This document shows positions 49,762-58,373 of a DNA stretch of 64,000 bases, piece after piece. Source of the stretch: Bradyrhizobium liaoningense. Lineage in GTDB: Bacteria > Pseudomonadota > Alphaproteobacteria > Rhizobiales > Xanthobacteraceae. Position 1 is the first letter of the stretch. The number at the start of each line of letters is the position of its first letter. The stretch lies in contig NZ_JAFCJM010000040.1 in the NCBI RefSeq assembly GCF_018130955.1, positions 1 through 64,000 on the forward strand, given 5' to 3'. The translations under genes were made by a program, and so were the position numbers. Under the pieces are notes generated by a model. The model searched no databases and was not told the origin of the DNA. It worked only from the letters and a program-made list of their open reading frames with translations.

Positions 49762-51300
49762 ATGCGCTTCATCGATTACCTCGACAAAGGTGCCTCGCTC
49801 GGCCCCGACGCGCCGTGCCTCACCATGGATGGACGCGACCTCAGCTATGGCGAGGTGCAGCGGCTTAGCTATCGCATCGCGCGCGGGCTCGATCGATCGG
49901 GCATCGCACCCGGCGAAAAGGTCGCGATCCTGTCCGGCAACGATCCGCTCGCTTTCGCCTGTGTGTTCGGCATCTCGCGCGCGGCTGCCGTGTGGTGCCC
50001 GATCAATCCGCGCAACGAGGCGACGGAGAACAAGTTCATCCTCGATCAGTTCGATTGCAGCCTGCTGCTGTTTCATTCGAGTTTTGCGCCGATGATCGAA
50101 GCGGTGAGGCAGGATCTGCCGAAGCTGCGCGCGCTGGTCTGCCTCGATGCCGAGCTGCCCTTCGCGCTATCGTTCGACAGTTGGCTCGCCGGCCTCGCCA
50201 ACGATCCCTACCAGCGCGCGACGGTCGACGACCTCGCGATGATCCCGGGCACCGGCGGGACCACCGGCAAGCCCAAGGGCGTCATGTTGTCGGGCCGCAA
50301 CATCGAGGCCATGACGGCACTGACGCTCATGGGGTACCCGTTCAAGGGCCGCCCGGTCTACCTCGCACTGGCGCCCCTGACGCACGCCGCCGGCGTGCTG
50401 TGTTTCCCGATCATGACGCTCGGCGGCCGCATCGTGATCATGCATCACCCCGACATCGGTGAATTCCTCGATCTGATCGAGCGTTTTGGCGTCACGCACA
50501 CCTTCCTGCCGCCGACCGTGATCTACATGCTGCTCGATCATCCCCGACTCGATTCCGCGAAGCTCGGGTCGTTGCAATGCTTCTGGTACGGCGCGGCGCC
50601 GATCTCGGCCGCGCGGCTTGCGGAGGCGCTGCAGCGGATCGGGCCGATGGCGCAGTTGTTCGGCCAGACCGAAGCGCCGATGATGATCTCGATGATGGCG
50701 CCCGACGAGCATTACAATGCCGACGGCACCATCGCGACGCAGCGCCTATCTTCGGCCGGGCGGATCAGCCCGCTGGTGCAGGCCGGCATCATGGAAGACG
50801 ATGGCAATCTGCTGCCGCTAGGTGCGCGCGGCGAGATCGTCGTGCGCGGCTCGCTGGTGATGCAGGGCTACTACAAAAATCCCGAGGCTACGGCGGAAGC
50901 CTCGGTGCATGGCTGGCACCACACCGGCGACATCGGCTACATCGACGAAGACGGCTACCTCTATATCGTCGATCGCGCCAAGGACATGATCATCACCGGC
51001 GGCTTCAACGTCTACTCGATCGAGGTCGAGAACGCGCTGCGGGCTCATGAGGCGGTGCAGGATTGCGCGGTGATCGGGCTGGCGGACGAGAAATGGGGCG
51101 AGCGGATCGTCGCCGTGGTACAGCCCCGCGCCGGCCAGAGCGTCGATGCGACAGCGCTGGCGGCCTTCGTCAAAGCGCGAATCGGCAGCGTCAAGACACC
51201 GAAGCAGATCGAAGTCTGGGACGACCTGCCGCGCTCCAAGGTCGGCAAGGTGCTGAAGCCGGACATCCGCGCGCGGCTGGCGGATCGTTCGGGCAACTAG
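49762..51300 (+). CDS. AMP-dependent acyl-CoA synthetase/ligase
   Basis: A 512-residue ANL-superfamily enzyme that activates a carboxylic acid as acyl-AMP and then acyl-CoA. Motifs: P-loop MIPGTGGTTGKPKGVMLSGR, GQTEAPMMISMM, HHTGDIGYIDEDGYLYIVDR with KDMIITGGFNVYSIEVE, and the C-terminal Lys in PRSKVGKVLKPDIR. The substrate class cannot be read out. The ATG at 49762 begins the domain; the longer frame runs into the previous gene. It is the last gene of the TetR-linked operon. Confidence 0.9.
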   Translation: MRFIDYLDKGASLGPDAPCLTMDGRDLSYGEVQRLSYRIARGLDRSGIAPGEKVAILSGNDPLAFACVFGISRAAAVWCPINPRNEATENKFILDQFDCSLLLFHSSFAPMIEAVRQDLPKLRALVCLDAELPFALSFDSWLAGLANDPYQRATVDDLAMIPGTGGTTGKPKGVMLSGRNIEAMTALTLMGYPFKGRPVYLALAPLTHAAGVLCFPIMTLGGRIVIMHHPDIGEFLDLIERFGVTHTFLPPTVIYMLLDHPRLDSAKLGSLQCFWYGAAPISAARLAEALQRIGPMAQLFGQTEAPMMISMMAPDEHYNADGTIATQRLSSAGRISPLVQAGIMEDDGNLLPLGARGEIVVRGSLVMQGYYKNPEATAEASVHGWHHTGDIGYIDEDGYLYIVDRAKDMIITGGFNVYSIEVENALRAHEAVQDCAVIGLADEKWGERIVAVVQPRAGQSVDATALAAFVKARIGSVKTPKQIEVWDDLPRSKVGKVLKPDIRARLADRSGN

Positions 51301-51339
51301 AGCGGGATGAGAGAGGTGGAACTGGTGCGGCATCGGGAA

Positions 51340-51422
51340 TTCACCTCTCCCCGCTGGGGAGAGGTGAACCGAGCCCGCGGCAACCGATTCGGCCAAACGC
51401 CCTCACCGTGAGGGGGCTCGTC
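51340..51422. repeat. Partial family A repeat (copy 6)
   Basis: TTCACCTCTCCCCGCTGGGG with GAGAGGTGAA forms a hairpin, and GCCCTCACCGTGAGGGGGC forms a second. It lies between convergent genes and looks like one arm plus a degenerate partner. Confidence 0.6.
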
Positions 51423-51441
51423 GCTTGACGGGAGCCAAGAA

Positions 51442-51480
51442 AATGAAAACGGGCACGCCTTCGTGCGAAGGCATGCCCGC
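51442..51480 (-). terminator. Rho-independent terminator of hsp20-DUF1150
   Basis: On the minus strand CGGGCATGCCTTCG and CGAAGGCGTGCCCG form a 14-bp stem (one G-U) followed by TTTTCATTTTC. It lies 40 nt after the DUF1150 stop. Confidence 0.8.
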
Positions 51481-51519
51481 TAAAATTCTGTCGGTCGCGC
51501 GCGAAGCGCGCGTCGCGCG

Positions 51520-51792
51520 TCAGTGCACGCTCACCGCCTGCAGCTCGTTGCTCCAGGCATTCGCGATCGCGGCTTCGCGGCTGTCGGTCAGCATGATCGG
51601 CGTGCCGTCGGCGGCGTGGAGCGCGAAGAGTTTGAGGCCCGGCGCAATCTTGGGCGCTTGCGGAAACAGGTCCGGCACGTCTTCGGAGCGGATCTGCTTC
51701 ACATAGGCGATATGACCTTCGCCGAGGGTCGCCAGCGTCTCCGCTGACAGGTTCTTGGCTTCGTAATCGAACGCAACAATACCGTCACTCAT
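51520..51792 (-). CDS. DUF1150 family protein
   Basis: A 90-residue protein: VAFDYEAKNLSAETLATLGE, GHIAYVKQIRSEDVPDLFPQ, LFALHAADGTPIMLTDSREA, AIANAWSNELQAVSVH. The family is confined largely to Alphaproteobacteria, and its role is unknown. It follows hsp20 by 51 bp and ends at a strong terminator, so the two are very probably one heat-inducible operon, as in other rhizobia. Confidence 0.85.
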   Translation of the reverse strand: MSDGIVAFDYEAKNLSAETLATLGEGHIAYVKQIRSEDVPDLFPQAPKIAPGLKLFALHAADGTPIMLTDSREAAIANAWSNELQAVSVH

Positions 51793-51843
51793 GGTCTCGA
51801 CTCCTTCAGGAGACTAAGCGGTCGAGTCCGCTACTCGTTCCTA

Positions 51844-52269
51844 TTATTCGTGCTCATTGATAGCGATTGTCTTAACGATCCGCTCCGGCTCCGGCCGGGC
51901 CAGATCGACCGACAACAACCCGTTCTTCAGATCCGCACCCAGCACCAGCATCCCCTCAGCCAGCACGAAGGTGCGCTGGAAGTGGCGCGCGGCAATGCCG
52001 CGATGGATGTATTGCCGGGACTTGTCGTCCTGCTGACGCCCGCGGATCACGAGCTGGTTTTCCTCAATGGTTACATCGAGTTGGTCGCGGGTGAAGCCGG
52101 CGACCGCCAGCGTGATGCGCAACCGTTCGGGCGCACCGTCCGATCCGCTACACCTCTCGATATTGTAGGGAGGGTAACCGTCGGCGCCTTTGACGACGCG
52201 ATCGAGCACGCGCTCAATCTCGTCGAAGCCCAGAAGGAACGGACTGGATAACGTGGGAACACGAGACAT
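51844..52269 (-). CDS. Small heat-shock protein (Hsp20 family)
   Basis: A 141-residue alpha-crystallin-type holdase. Core: YNIERCSGSDGAPERLRITL, AVAGFTRDQLDVTIEENQLV, IRGRQQDDKSRQYIHRGIAA, RHFQRTFVLAEGMLVLGADL, KNGLLSVDLARPEPERIVKT. GLLSVDL is the hallmark A-x-x-x-x-G-x-L-like end of the domain and the short tail holds the I-x-I-type motif (TIAINEHE). It binds unfolding proteins under heat. A heat-shock-type promoter and a hairpin over its ribosome-binding site precede it. Confidence 0.92.
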   Translation of the reverse strand: MSRVPTLSSPFLLGFDEIERVLDRVVKGADGYPPYNIERCSGSDGAPERLRITLAVAGFTRDQLDVTIEENQLVIRGRQQDDKSRQYIHRGIAARHFQRTFVLAEGMLVLGADLKNGLLSVDLARPEPERIVKTIAINEHE

Positions 52270-52275
52270 AGTTTA

Positions 52276-52299
52276 CAAAGTCCTCTCGAAGCGACTTTG
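52276..52299 (-). promoter_or_regulatory. Candidate RNA thermometer hairpin at the hsp20 ribosome-binding site
   Basis: On the minus strand CAAAGTC pairs with GACTTTG around GCTTCGAGAG, so the AGAGGA Shine-Dalgarno stretch falls partly in the stem, 7 nt before the ATG. At low temperature this would hamper ribosome access. ROSE-type thermometers control many rhizobial hsp20 genes; this short leader is not a clear ROSE element. Confidence 0.5.
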
Positions 52300-52334
52300 A
52301 CGTTTCAGGGCCCGGATTGGCGCCCCTTGGTCAG

Positions 52335-52365
52335 TAATATGGGCATATCCCCGTGCAGGTTCAAG
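52335..52365 (-). promoter_or_regulatory. RpoH-type heat-shock promoter of hsp20
   Basis: On the minus strand CTTGAA, 15 bp, then GCCCATATTA. This matches the heat-shock sigma factor pattern CTTGAA / CCCCATnT with one difference. A start about 7 nt downstream gives a leader of roughly 58 nt. Confidence 0.7.
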
Positions 52366-52388
52366 CACCTAGCGGGGACCCATGCACA

Positions 52389-52482
52389 CCGTCATTCCGG
52401 GGCTCGCGCCAGCGCGAACCCGGAATCTCGCGCAACAACCTCTGGATTGCGGGTTCGTCCTTCGGACGCTCCGGAATGACTG
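52389..52482. repeat. CGTCATTCCGGGG-type inverted repeats (family D)
   Basis: CGTCATTCCGGGGCTCGCGC with CGCGAACCCGGAATC, then GCGGGTTCG, TCCTTCGGA and GCTCCGGAATGAC. It shares the CATTCCGG ends with 19627-19666. It lies between divergent hsp20 transcription and the end of the ugp operon. Confidence 0.7.
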
Positions 52483-52553
52483 CCGAGGCCCGCGCCGGCT
52501 ACTTTGCATGGGGTTGTTTTCGATGTTTTGGCCGGCCGGCCCAAAAGCCCGCC

Positions 52554-53645
52554 TCAGGCCTCGATTCGGGTCCTGCCGTCGGCGCTGAACAGGTGCAGCT
52601 TCTGGCGGATGGCGGCGACGCGGATCTTCTGGCCGATCGGGGGCGCCTCGGCGCCGGGGATGCGGACGATGATCTCACCGGGCGGCAGCTCGCCGGGCGT
52701 GGCGGCGATGCGCTCCTCGTCATGCCCCCGAGCGCCATAGACGAAGGTTTCGGCGCCGACGCGCTCGATCGCCTCCACGGTGAGCGGCAGCGCGACGCCG
52801 CCTGAAGGCGTCTGGTCGGTGATGACGAAATCTTCGGGACGGATGCCGAGGATGCCGGCCGAGGCGCCGCTGCCATTGGCGCCGAGCTGCGCCTTGATCT
52901 CGTCGGGACGCGTCGACATCAGATTCATCGGCGGCGCGCCGATGAAGGAGGCGACGAAGGTGGTGGCCGGCTTCTCGTAGATGTCGAGGGGATTGCCGAC
53001 CTGCTCGACCTGGCCGCCATTCATCACGACAAGAATGTCGGCGAGCGTCATCGCCTCGAGCTGGTCGTGGGTGACGTAGATCGACGTCGTGTTGAGGCGG
53101 CGCTGCAATTTGCGGATCTCGACCCGCATCGCGATGCGCAGTTTTGCATCGAGGTTGGACAGCGGCTCGTCGAACAGAAACACTTTTGGCTGGCGCACGA
53201 TGGCGCGGCCCATCGCGACGCGCTGGCGCTGGCCGCCGGAGAGCTGGCGCGGCTTGCGCTCCAGCATCGGCGCAAGCTCGAGGATGCGCGCGGCTTCCTC
53301 GACCCGGGTCTTGATCTCGGCTTCCGGCATGCCGCGGTTGCGCAGGCCGTAGGCCATGTTGTTGTAGACGCTCATATGCGGATAGAGCGCGTAATTCTGG
53401 AACACCATCGCGATGTCGCGATCGGCGGGCTCGATCTGGTTGACGACGCGGCCGCCGATATCGATGTCGCCGCCGGTGACGGTTTCGAGCCCCGCCACCA
53501 TCCGCAGCAGCGTGGACTTGCCGCAGCCGGAAGGGCCGACCAGCACGCAAAACTGGCCGTCGCCGACATCGACGTTGACGCCCTTGATGGCCTCGAAGCC
53601 GCCGGGATAGGTTTTTCGGACGTTGCGCAGGGTGACGTTGGCCAT
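52554..53645 (-). CDS. ugpC: sn-glycerol-3-phosphate ABC transporter ATPase UgpC
   Basis: A 363-residue ATPase of the sugar/polyol ABC class. Walker A GPSGCGKSTLLRMVAGLE, Q-loop in VFQNYALYPHMSVYNNMAYG, signature LSGGQRQRVAMGRAIVR, Walker B KVFLFDEPLSNLDAKL, switch His in YVTHDQLEAMTLAD. The C-terminal TOBE domain starts near residue 240 (FIGAPPMNLM) and ends EKLHLFSADGRTRIE-like. It energises uptake through UgpA/UgpE. It is the last gene of the ugpB-A-E-C operon, 6 bp after ugpE. Confidence 0.95.
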   Translation of the reverse strand: MANVTLRNVRKTYPGGFEAIKGVNVDVGDGQFCVLVGPSGCGKSTLLRMVAGLETVTGGDIDIGGRVVNQIEPADRDIAMVFQNYALYPHMSVYNNMAYGLRNRGMPEAEIKTRVEEAARILELAPMLERKPRQLSGGQRQRVAMGRAIVRQPKVFLFDEPLSNLDAKLRIAMRVEIRKLQRRLNTTSIYVTHDQLEAMTLADILVVMNGGQVEQVGNPLDIYEKPATTFVASFIGAPPMNLMSTRPDEIKAQLGANGSGASAGILGIRPEDFVITDQTPSGGVALPLTVEAIERVGAETFVYGARGHDEERIAATPGELPPGEIIVRIPGAEAPPIGQKIRVAAIRQKLHLFSADGRTRIEA

Positions 53646-53651
53646 AACTCT

Positions 53652-54500
53652 CTACTTCTCCGTCTCGACCAGGCCGCGCACGAACAATTTCTGCATCGCG
53701 ATGACGACGAACACCGGCGGCAGCATCGCGAGCACGGCGGTCGCCATCACGACGGGCCATTCCGTCAACGCGTCGGTGGTGGTGATCATCTTGCGGATGC
53801 CGATCTGGATGGTCTGCATGTCATCGCGGGTGGTGATCAGCAGCGGCCAGAGATACTGATTCCAGCCGAGGATGAAGAGGATCACGAACAGCGCGGCCAT
53901 GTTGGTGCGCGACAGCGGCAAGAGCGTATCCCAGAAGAAGCGGAACGGGCCCGCGCCGTCGATGCGCGAGGCTTCCAGCAGTTCGTCCGGCACGGTCATG
54001 AAGAACTGCCGGAACAAAAGCGTCGCGGTGGCCGACGCGATCAGCGGCAGCGACAGGCCCGCATAGCTGTCGAGCATGTGCAGGTCTGCGACGATCTTGT
54101 AGGTCGGATAGATGCGCACCTCGACCGGCAGCATCAGCGTGATGAAGATGATCCAGAAGATTGGCATTCGGAACGGAAAGCGAAAATACACGATCGCATA
54201 GGCCGAGATGATCGAGATCGCGATTTTGCCGAGCGCGATCATCAGCGCCATGATCAGCGAATTGAGCATCATGTTGCCGACCGGCTCGCGGGTCGTGCCG
54301 CTCGTGCCGACGAAGATGGTCTGGTAGTAGGTCTTGAGGAATTCGCCGCCCGGCAACAGCGACATCTGCCCGTTGGCGATGACGGCGTTGTCCTGGGTGG
54401 AAGCGACGATCGCGAGATAGACCGGGAAGGCGACGATCGCGATTCCGATCCACAGGATGACGTGGGCGACGTAACGCCGGATGCCCTCTTGCTCGACCAT
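53652..54500 (-). CDS. ugpE: sn-glycerol-3-phosphate ABC transporter permease UgpE
   Basis: A 282-residue inner-membrane permease with six hydrophobic segments. The EAA loop, which contacts the ATPase, reads ELLEASRIDGAGPFRFFWDT LLPLS-like (exactly EASRIDGAGPFRFFWDTLLP). The long periplasmic loop (VGTSGTTREPVGNMMLNSLI) is typical of UgpE. Its start overlaps the end of ugpA by 1 bp, consistent with tight co-translation. Together with UgpA it forms the pore for glycerol-3-phosphate or glycerophosphodiesters. Confidence 0.94.
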   Translation of the reverse strand: MVEQEGIRRYVAHVILWIGIAIVAFPVYLAIVASTQDNAVIANGQMSLLPGGEFLKTYYQTIFVGTSGTTREPVGNMMLNSLIMALMIALGKIAISIISAYAIVYFRFPFRMPIFWIIFITLMLPVEVRIYPTYKIVADLHMLDSYAGLSLPLIASATATLLFRQFFMTVPDELLEASRIDGAGPFRFFWDTLLPLSRTNMAALFVILFILGWNQYLWPLLITTRDDMQTIQIGIRKMITTTDALTEWPVVMATAVLAMLPPVFVVIAMQKLFVRGLVETEK

Positions 54501-55381
54501 CAGTAGGTCACCTTGCGTTCGACGAAGCGGAACTGGATTCCGGTCAGCACGATGACCATGATCATCAGGATCACCGATTGCGCCGCGGAGCTGCCGAGAT
54601 TTCCGCCGAGCAGGCCGTCGGTATAGACCTTGTAGACCAGCGTTTCCGTCGACTTGCCCGGACCGCCGCGGGTCATCGTGTCGATGATGCCGAAGGTGTC
54701 GAAGAAGGCGTAGACGATGTTGACGACCAGCAGGAAGAAGATCGTCGGCGACAGCAGCGGGAAGGTCACGGTCCAGAAGCGGCGCATCGGGCGGGCGCCG
54801 TCGATCGCGGCAGCCTCGAGCACGCTCTTGGGGATGCTCTGGAGACCCGCGAGGAAGAACAGGAAGTTGTAGGAGATCTGCTTCCAGGCCGCGGAGAGGA
54901 TGATCAGGAGCGCCGCCTGGTTACCGTCGAGCAGCGGATTCCAGTCGATGCCCATGCCGCGCAGATAGCGCGAGAGCACGCCGAGCGAGGGATGCAGCAT
55001 GAAGATCCAGAGCACGCCGACCACCGGCGGGGCGACCGCATAGGGCCAGATCAGCAGCGTGCGATAGACCGTGCCGCCGCGCAGCGGCTTGTCCGCCATC
55101 ACAGCGAGCAGCAGCGCCAGCGACAGCGACGACAAGGCGATCGCGAACGAGAAGGCAAAGGTCCGGACGATCGCCTCGAAATAGGCGGGCTCCTTGAACA
55201 GCTCCACATAGTTCTCGAACCAGACGAAGCTGGTCGAGAGACCGAAGGCGTCCTGCAGCAGGAACGATTGGATGACCGCTTGCAGGGCTGGCCAGTAGAA
55301 GAAAATCAGGACGATCGCGAGTTGCGGTGCAACCAGCGCGTAGGGCAACAGTTTTGATTGGAAAATGGATTGCTTTTGCAT
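54500..55381 (-). CDS. ugpA: sn-glycerol-3-phosphate ABC transporter permease UgpA
   Basis: A 293-residue permease with six hydrophobic segments. N-terminal LLPYALVAPQLAIVLIFFYW and PALQAVIQSFLLQDAFG are classic UgpA. EAA loop: VLEAAAIDGARPMRRFWTVT. FGIIDTMTRGGPGKSTETLV is the conserved last periplasmic loop. It pairs with UgpE. It lies 64 bp after ugpB and overlaps ugpE. The start ATG at 55381 fits the family. Confidence 0.95.
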   Translation of the reverse strand: MQKQSIFQSKLLPYALVAPQLAIVLIFFYWPALQAVIQSFLLQDAFGLSTSFVWFENYVELFKEPAYFEAIVRTFAFSFAIALSSLSLALLLAVMADKPLRGGTVYRTLLIWPYAVAPPVVGVLWIFMLHPSLGVLSRYLRGMGIDWNPLLDGNQAALLIILSAAWKQISYNFLFFLAGLQSIPKSVLEAAAIDGARPMRRFWTVTFPLLSPTIFFLLVVNIVYAFFDTFGIIDTMTRGGPGKSTETLVYKVYTDGLLGGNLGSSAAQSVILMIMVIVLTGIQFRFVERKVTY

Positions 55382-55445
55382 GATGCCCGGTCAAGCGGCA
55401 GGCCGCAGCATGCGGCCTGCCAATTCGTTGCCTCAAGCCATCATG

Positions 55446-56762
55446 TCAGCGGACGGCGGTTTTTTCAAACTGCCGCAGCATGGTGTTGCCGCGCTCGACG
55501 GCGGCATCGATCGCCTGCTTGGCGGTCTTCTTGCCGGCGAGCGCCTGCTCGATCTCTTCCGCCCAGACGTCGCGGAGCTGGACCATGTTGCCGAGCCGGA
55601 GACCGCGCGAATTCGCGGTCGGCTCCTTGTTGGTGAGCTCGAGCAGCGGCGTTTCGAGATAGGGCTGGTCTTTGTAGAAGCCCTCGGCCTTGGCCTTCTC
55701 GTAGGCCGCCTTGGTGATCGGCAGGTAGCCCGAGGCCTTGTGGATATAGACCTGACGGTCGGTGTCAGAGAGGAAGGTCAGGAATTTCGCGACGCCCTTG
55801 TATTCGTCGGCCGATTTGCCGCCCATGACCCAGAGCGAAGCGCCGCCGATGATCGAGTTCTGCGGTGCGCCCTTGACGTCAGGATAATAGGGCATCGGCA
55901 CGGCGGTGAAGTTGAACTTGGCCTGCGCCTTGACGTTGCCGAAGAACGCCGACGACGTCAGGTAGATCGGGCATTCACCCGAGGTGAAGCGGCCCTCGCC
56001 GGTGTTGGTGCGGCCGGCATAATCGTAGGTCTTGTCCTTCTGCAGCTCGACCAGGTTTTCGAGATGCTTGACCTGAAGCGGGCTGTTGAACTCGAGCACG
56101 GTGTCAAAGCCGTCGAGGCCATTGGCCTTGGACGACAGCGGCACGTTGTGCCAGGCGGAGAGCTGCTCGAGATTGACCCAGGTGACCCAGGAGTTGGAGA
56201 AGCCGCAGGTGGCGTGGCCGGCAGCCTTCAGCTTCTTGGCCGCGTCGAATACTTCCGGCCAGGTCTTCGGAATCTCGACGTTCGCCTTCTTCAGCTCGTC
56301 GAGATTGATCCACATCACCGTGGAGGACGAGTTGAAGGGGAAGGAGAGCATCTCGCCCTTCGTCGTCGAATAGTAGCCGGTGATCGCGGGCAGGTAGGCT
56401 TTTGGATCGAACTTTTCGCCGGTCTCTGCCATCAGCTTGTAGACGGGCTTAACGGCGCCGGTCGCGGCCATCATGGTCGCGGTGCCGACTTCGAACACCT
56501 GCATGATGTGCGGCGCGTTGCCGGCACGGAACGCGGCGATGCCGGCATTCATCGTGTCGGCGTAATTGCCCTTGTAGGTGGGAACGACCTTGAAGTCGGT
56601 CTGCGCGGCGTTGAAATCGCTGGCGAGCTTGACGATCACGTCGTTGTTCGCGCCGGTCATCGCGTGCCACCACTGAATCTCGGTCACGGCCAGCGCCGGC
56701 GAGGCGCCAAAACCGATCGAGACTGCGAGAGCGGCAGCCGCACCAATATGTCGAAGAGCCAT
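55446..56762 (-). CDS. ugpB: sn-glycerol-3-phosphate-binding protein UgpB
   Basis: A 438-residue periplasmic substrate-binding protein. Signal peptide MALRHIGAAAALAVSIGFGA with cleavage near ALAVTE. The mature part has the UgpB wording EIQWWHAMTGANNDVIVKLA, VPTYKGNYADTMNAGIAAFR, NAPHIMQVFEVGTATMMAAT and TCGFSNSWVTWVNLEQLSAW. The ATG at 56762 with GGGAGG 9 nt upstream is preferred to the long frame. It is the first gene of the operon. A Pho box lies 55 bp upstream, so uptake of organic phosphate under phosphate starvation is expected. Confidence 0.95.
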   Translation of the reverse strand: MALRHIGAAAALAVSIGFGASPALAVTEIQWWHAMTGANNDVIVKLASDFNAAQTDFKVVPTYKGNYADTMNAGIAAFRAGNAPHIMQVFEVGTATMMAATGAVKPVYKLMAETGEKFDPKAYLPAITGYYSTTKGEMLSFPFNSSSTVMWINLDELKKANVEIPKTWPEVFDAAKKLKAAGHATCGFSNSWVTWVNLEQLSAWHNVPLSSKANGLDGFDTVLEFNSPLQVKHLENLVELQKDKTYDYAGRTNTGEGRFTSGECPIYLTSSAFFGNVKAQAKFNFTAVPMPYYPDVKGAPQNSIIGGASLWVMGGKSADEYKGVAKFLTFLSDTDRQVYIHKASGYLPITKAAYEKAKAEGFYKDQPYLETPLLELTNKEPTANSRGLRLGNMVQLRDVWAEEIEQALAGKKTAKQAIDAAVERGNTMLRQFEKTAVR

Positions 56763-56816
56763 CAAGAAAACCTCCCTTGGGCCGTCAAAAATGTGCGCTT
56801 GCGCTAGCAGCGCCAT

Positions 56817-56834
56817 ATGACGTTCACATGACTG
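56817..56834 (-). promoter_or_regulatory. Pho box upstream of ugpB
   Basis: On the minus strand CAGTCATGTGAACGTCAT is two 7-bp units (CAGTCAT, ACGTCAT) 4 bp apart, matching CTGTCAT-N4-CTGTCAT with three differences. This is the expected PhoB site for a ugp operon. Confidence 0.7.
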
Positions 56835-56994
56835 TGTAAGCGGCCGAAACGAAAGCGGCAAGCGCTGGGAAAGGGAAGCCGGAAAATAGGCGAAGACGCC
56901 GCAGGACACGGCGCGTCGTTCGCGGTGCACATGCGCGCCCGCGCCGCAGTGCGGCATCGATTGACAGAAGGGGTAACGATAAGGCCGCGGCTTC

Positions 56995-57118
56995 GAAAAC
57001 CTCTCCCGCCTGCGGGAGAGGTCGGCGCGCCGCGCCGGGTGAGGGCTCTATCCTCTTGGGGAGTCTCACTGCGGAGACACCCTCTCCCCAGCCCTCTCCC
57101 GCAAGCGGGAGAGGGAGC
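56995..57118. repeat. Intergenic inverted repeats (family A, copy 7)
   Basis: ACCTCTCCCGCCTGCGGGAG with a CGGCGCGCCGCGCCG stem and GGGTGAGGGCTC faces GAGACACCCTCTCC and CCCTCTCCCGCAAGCGGGAG. The 405-bp gap 56763-57167 has no gene besides this element and the Pho box. Confidence 0.78.
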
Positions 57119-57167
57119 GCACTGCCGTTACGGCGCGTGATCGCCCTTTACTTGATACTTCTTGGCC

Positions 57168-58373
57168 TCAGCGCTTGCGGTCGGGACCGCAGACCACGCC
57201 CTTGGCCACCAATGCGTCGATCTCGGCCTTGGCGTAGCCGAACTCGCCGAGCACCTCGGCGGAGTGCTGGCTGAACTTTGGCGGTACTCGGCGCAGACTC
57301 GGCTTTGAGCGTTCGAGCCGGATCGGCGAGGCCACGCCCTTGTACCAATCCTTCTCGATGACGTCGCCGCGGTGGATGGTGTGCGGGTTCGTCAACGCCT
57401 GATCGATCTTCTGCACGGGTCCGGCTGGCAGGCCGGCGGCGAGCAGGCGATTGCAGAGCGGTTCGGCCTCGTGCTGGCTGAACACGGCCGCGAGTTCCGC
57501 ACGCAGCGCCTCGCGGTTGGCGATGCGGTCCTTGTTGCGGGCAAAGCGCGGATCGGTGCCGAGCTCGGGCTTGCCGATCTCCCTGGCGAGCTTGCGGAAG
57601 GTGCCGTCATTGCCGACGCCGATGAAGATGTTGTCGGTCTTGGTCGGGAAGATCGCGTAGGGCACGAGATTGGGATGCTCGTTGCCGGTCAGGCCCGGCG
57701 GCTTGCCGTGCATGAAATAGTTCGCGGTGTGCGGATGCATGATCGCGAGACCGGTCTCGTACAGCGTCGTCTCGAGGAACTGGCCCTGGCCCGAACGCTG
57801 CCGTTCCGACAGCGCCATCAGGATGCCGATCGCCGCATAGAGCCCGGTGGTGATGTCGACCAGCGGCACGCCGATGCGCATCGGGCCGCTCTCGGGCGAT
57901 CCGGTCGCCGCGATCATGCCGGTCATCGCCTGGATGATCGCATCGTAACCGGGATTGCCGCCGCGGGGCCCGTCGGCACCAAAGCCGCAGATCCGGCAAT
58001 GCACGAGGCGGGGAAACTTTTGCCGCAGCACGTCGCTGCCGATGCCCCATTTTTCCAGCGTGCCCGGCTTGAAATTCTCGATCAGGACGTCGGCCGTCTC
58101 CAGCATCTTGAGCAGCACGACGCGGCCGCCTTCGGAGGCGAGGTCAAGCCCGATCGAGCGCTTGTTGCGGTTGATGCCGACGAAATAGGCCGCGTCCTCG
58201 TCGTGGAAGGGAGGGCCCCAGTCGCGCACCTCGTCGCCTGCGGGCGGCTCGACCTTGATCACATCGGCGCCGTGGTCGGCGAGGATCTGCGTGCAATAGG
58301 GGCCGCCGAGCACACGCGTGAGATCGATGACGCGCAGTCCGCTCATCGCACCCATAGCGGCTTCAGAACTCAT
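57168..58373 (-). CDS. CaiB/BaiF family (class III) CoA transferase
   Basis: A 401-residue family III CoA transferase that moves CoA between carboxylic acids. N-terminal motif LRVIDLTRVLGGPYCTQILA, DHGADVIKVEPPAGDEVRDW, LIENFKPGTLEKWG, and the catalytic Asp in GVPLVDITTGLYAAIGILMA (the DITTG Asp forms the anhydride/thioester). The ATG at 58373 (MSSEAAMGAMSGL) was chosen over an upstream start. The substrate is unknown; no acyl-CoA partner genes are adjacent. The C-terminus is basic (CGPDRKR). Confidence 0.88.
   Translation of the reverse strand: MSSEAAMGAMSGLRVIDLTRVLGGPYCTQILADHGADVIKVEPPAGDEVRDWGPPFHDEDAAYFVGINRNKRSIGLDLASEGGRVVLLKMLETADVLIENFKPGTLEKWGIGSDVLRQKFPRLVHCRICGFGADGPRGGNPGYDAIIQAMTGMIAATGSPESGPMRIGVPLVDITTGLYAAIGILMALSERQRSGQGQFLETTLYETGLAIMHPHTANYFMHGKPPGLTGNEHPNLVPYAIFPTKTDNIFIGVGNDGTFRKLAREIGKPELGTDPRFARNKDRIANREALRAELAAVFSQHEAEPLCNRLLAAGLPAGPVQKIDQALTNPHTIHRGDVIEKDWYKGVASPIRLERSKPSLRRVPPKFSQHSAEVLGEFGYAKAEIDALVAKGVVCGPDRKR

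Noticed and set aside
53067..54506. 479-residue plus-strand open frame
   Set aside because: Antisense to ugpC and ugpE, whose motifs are unambiguous.
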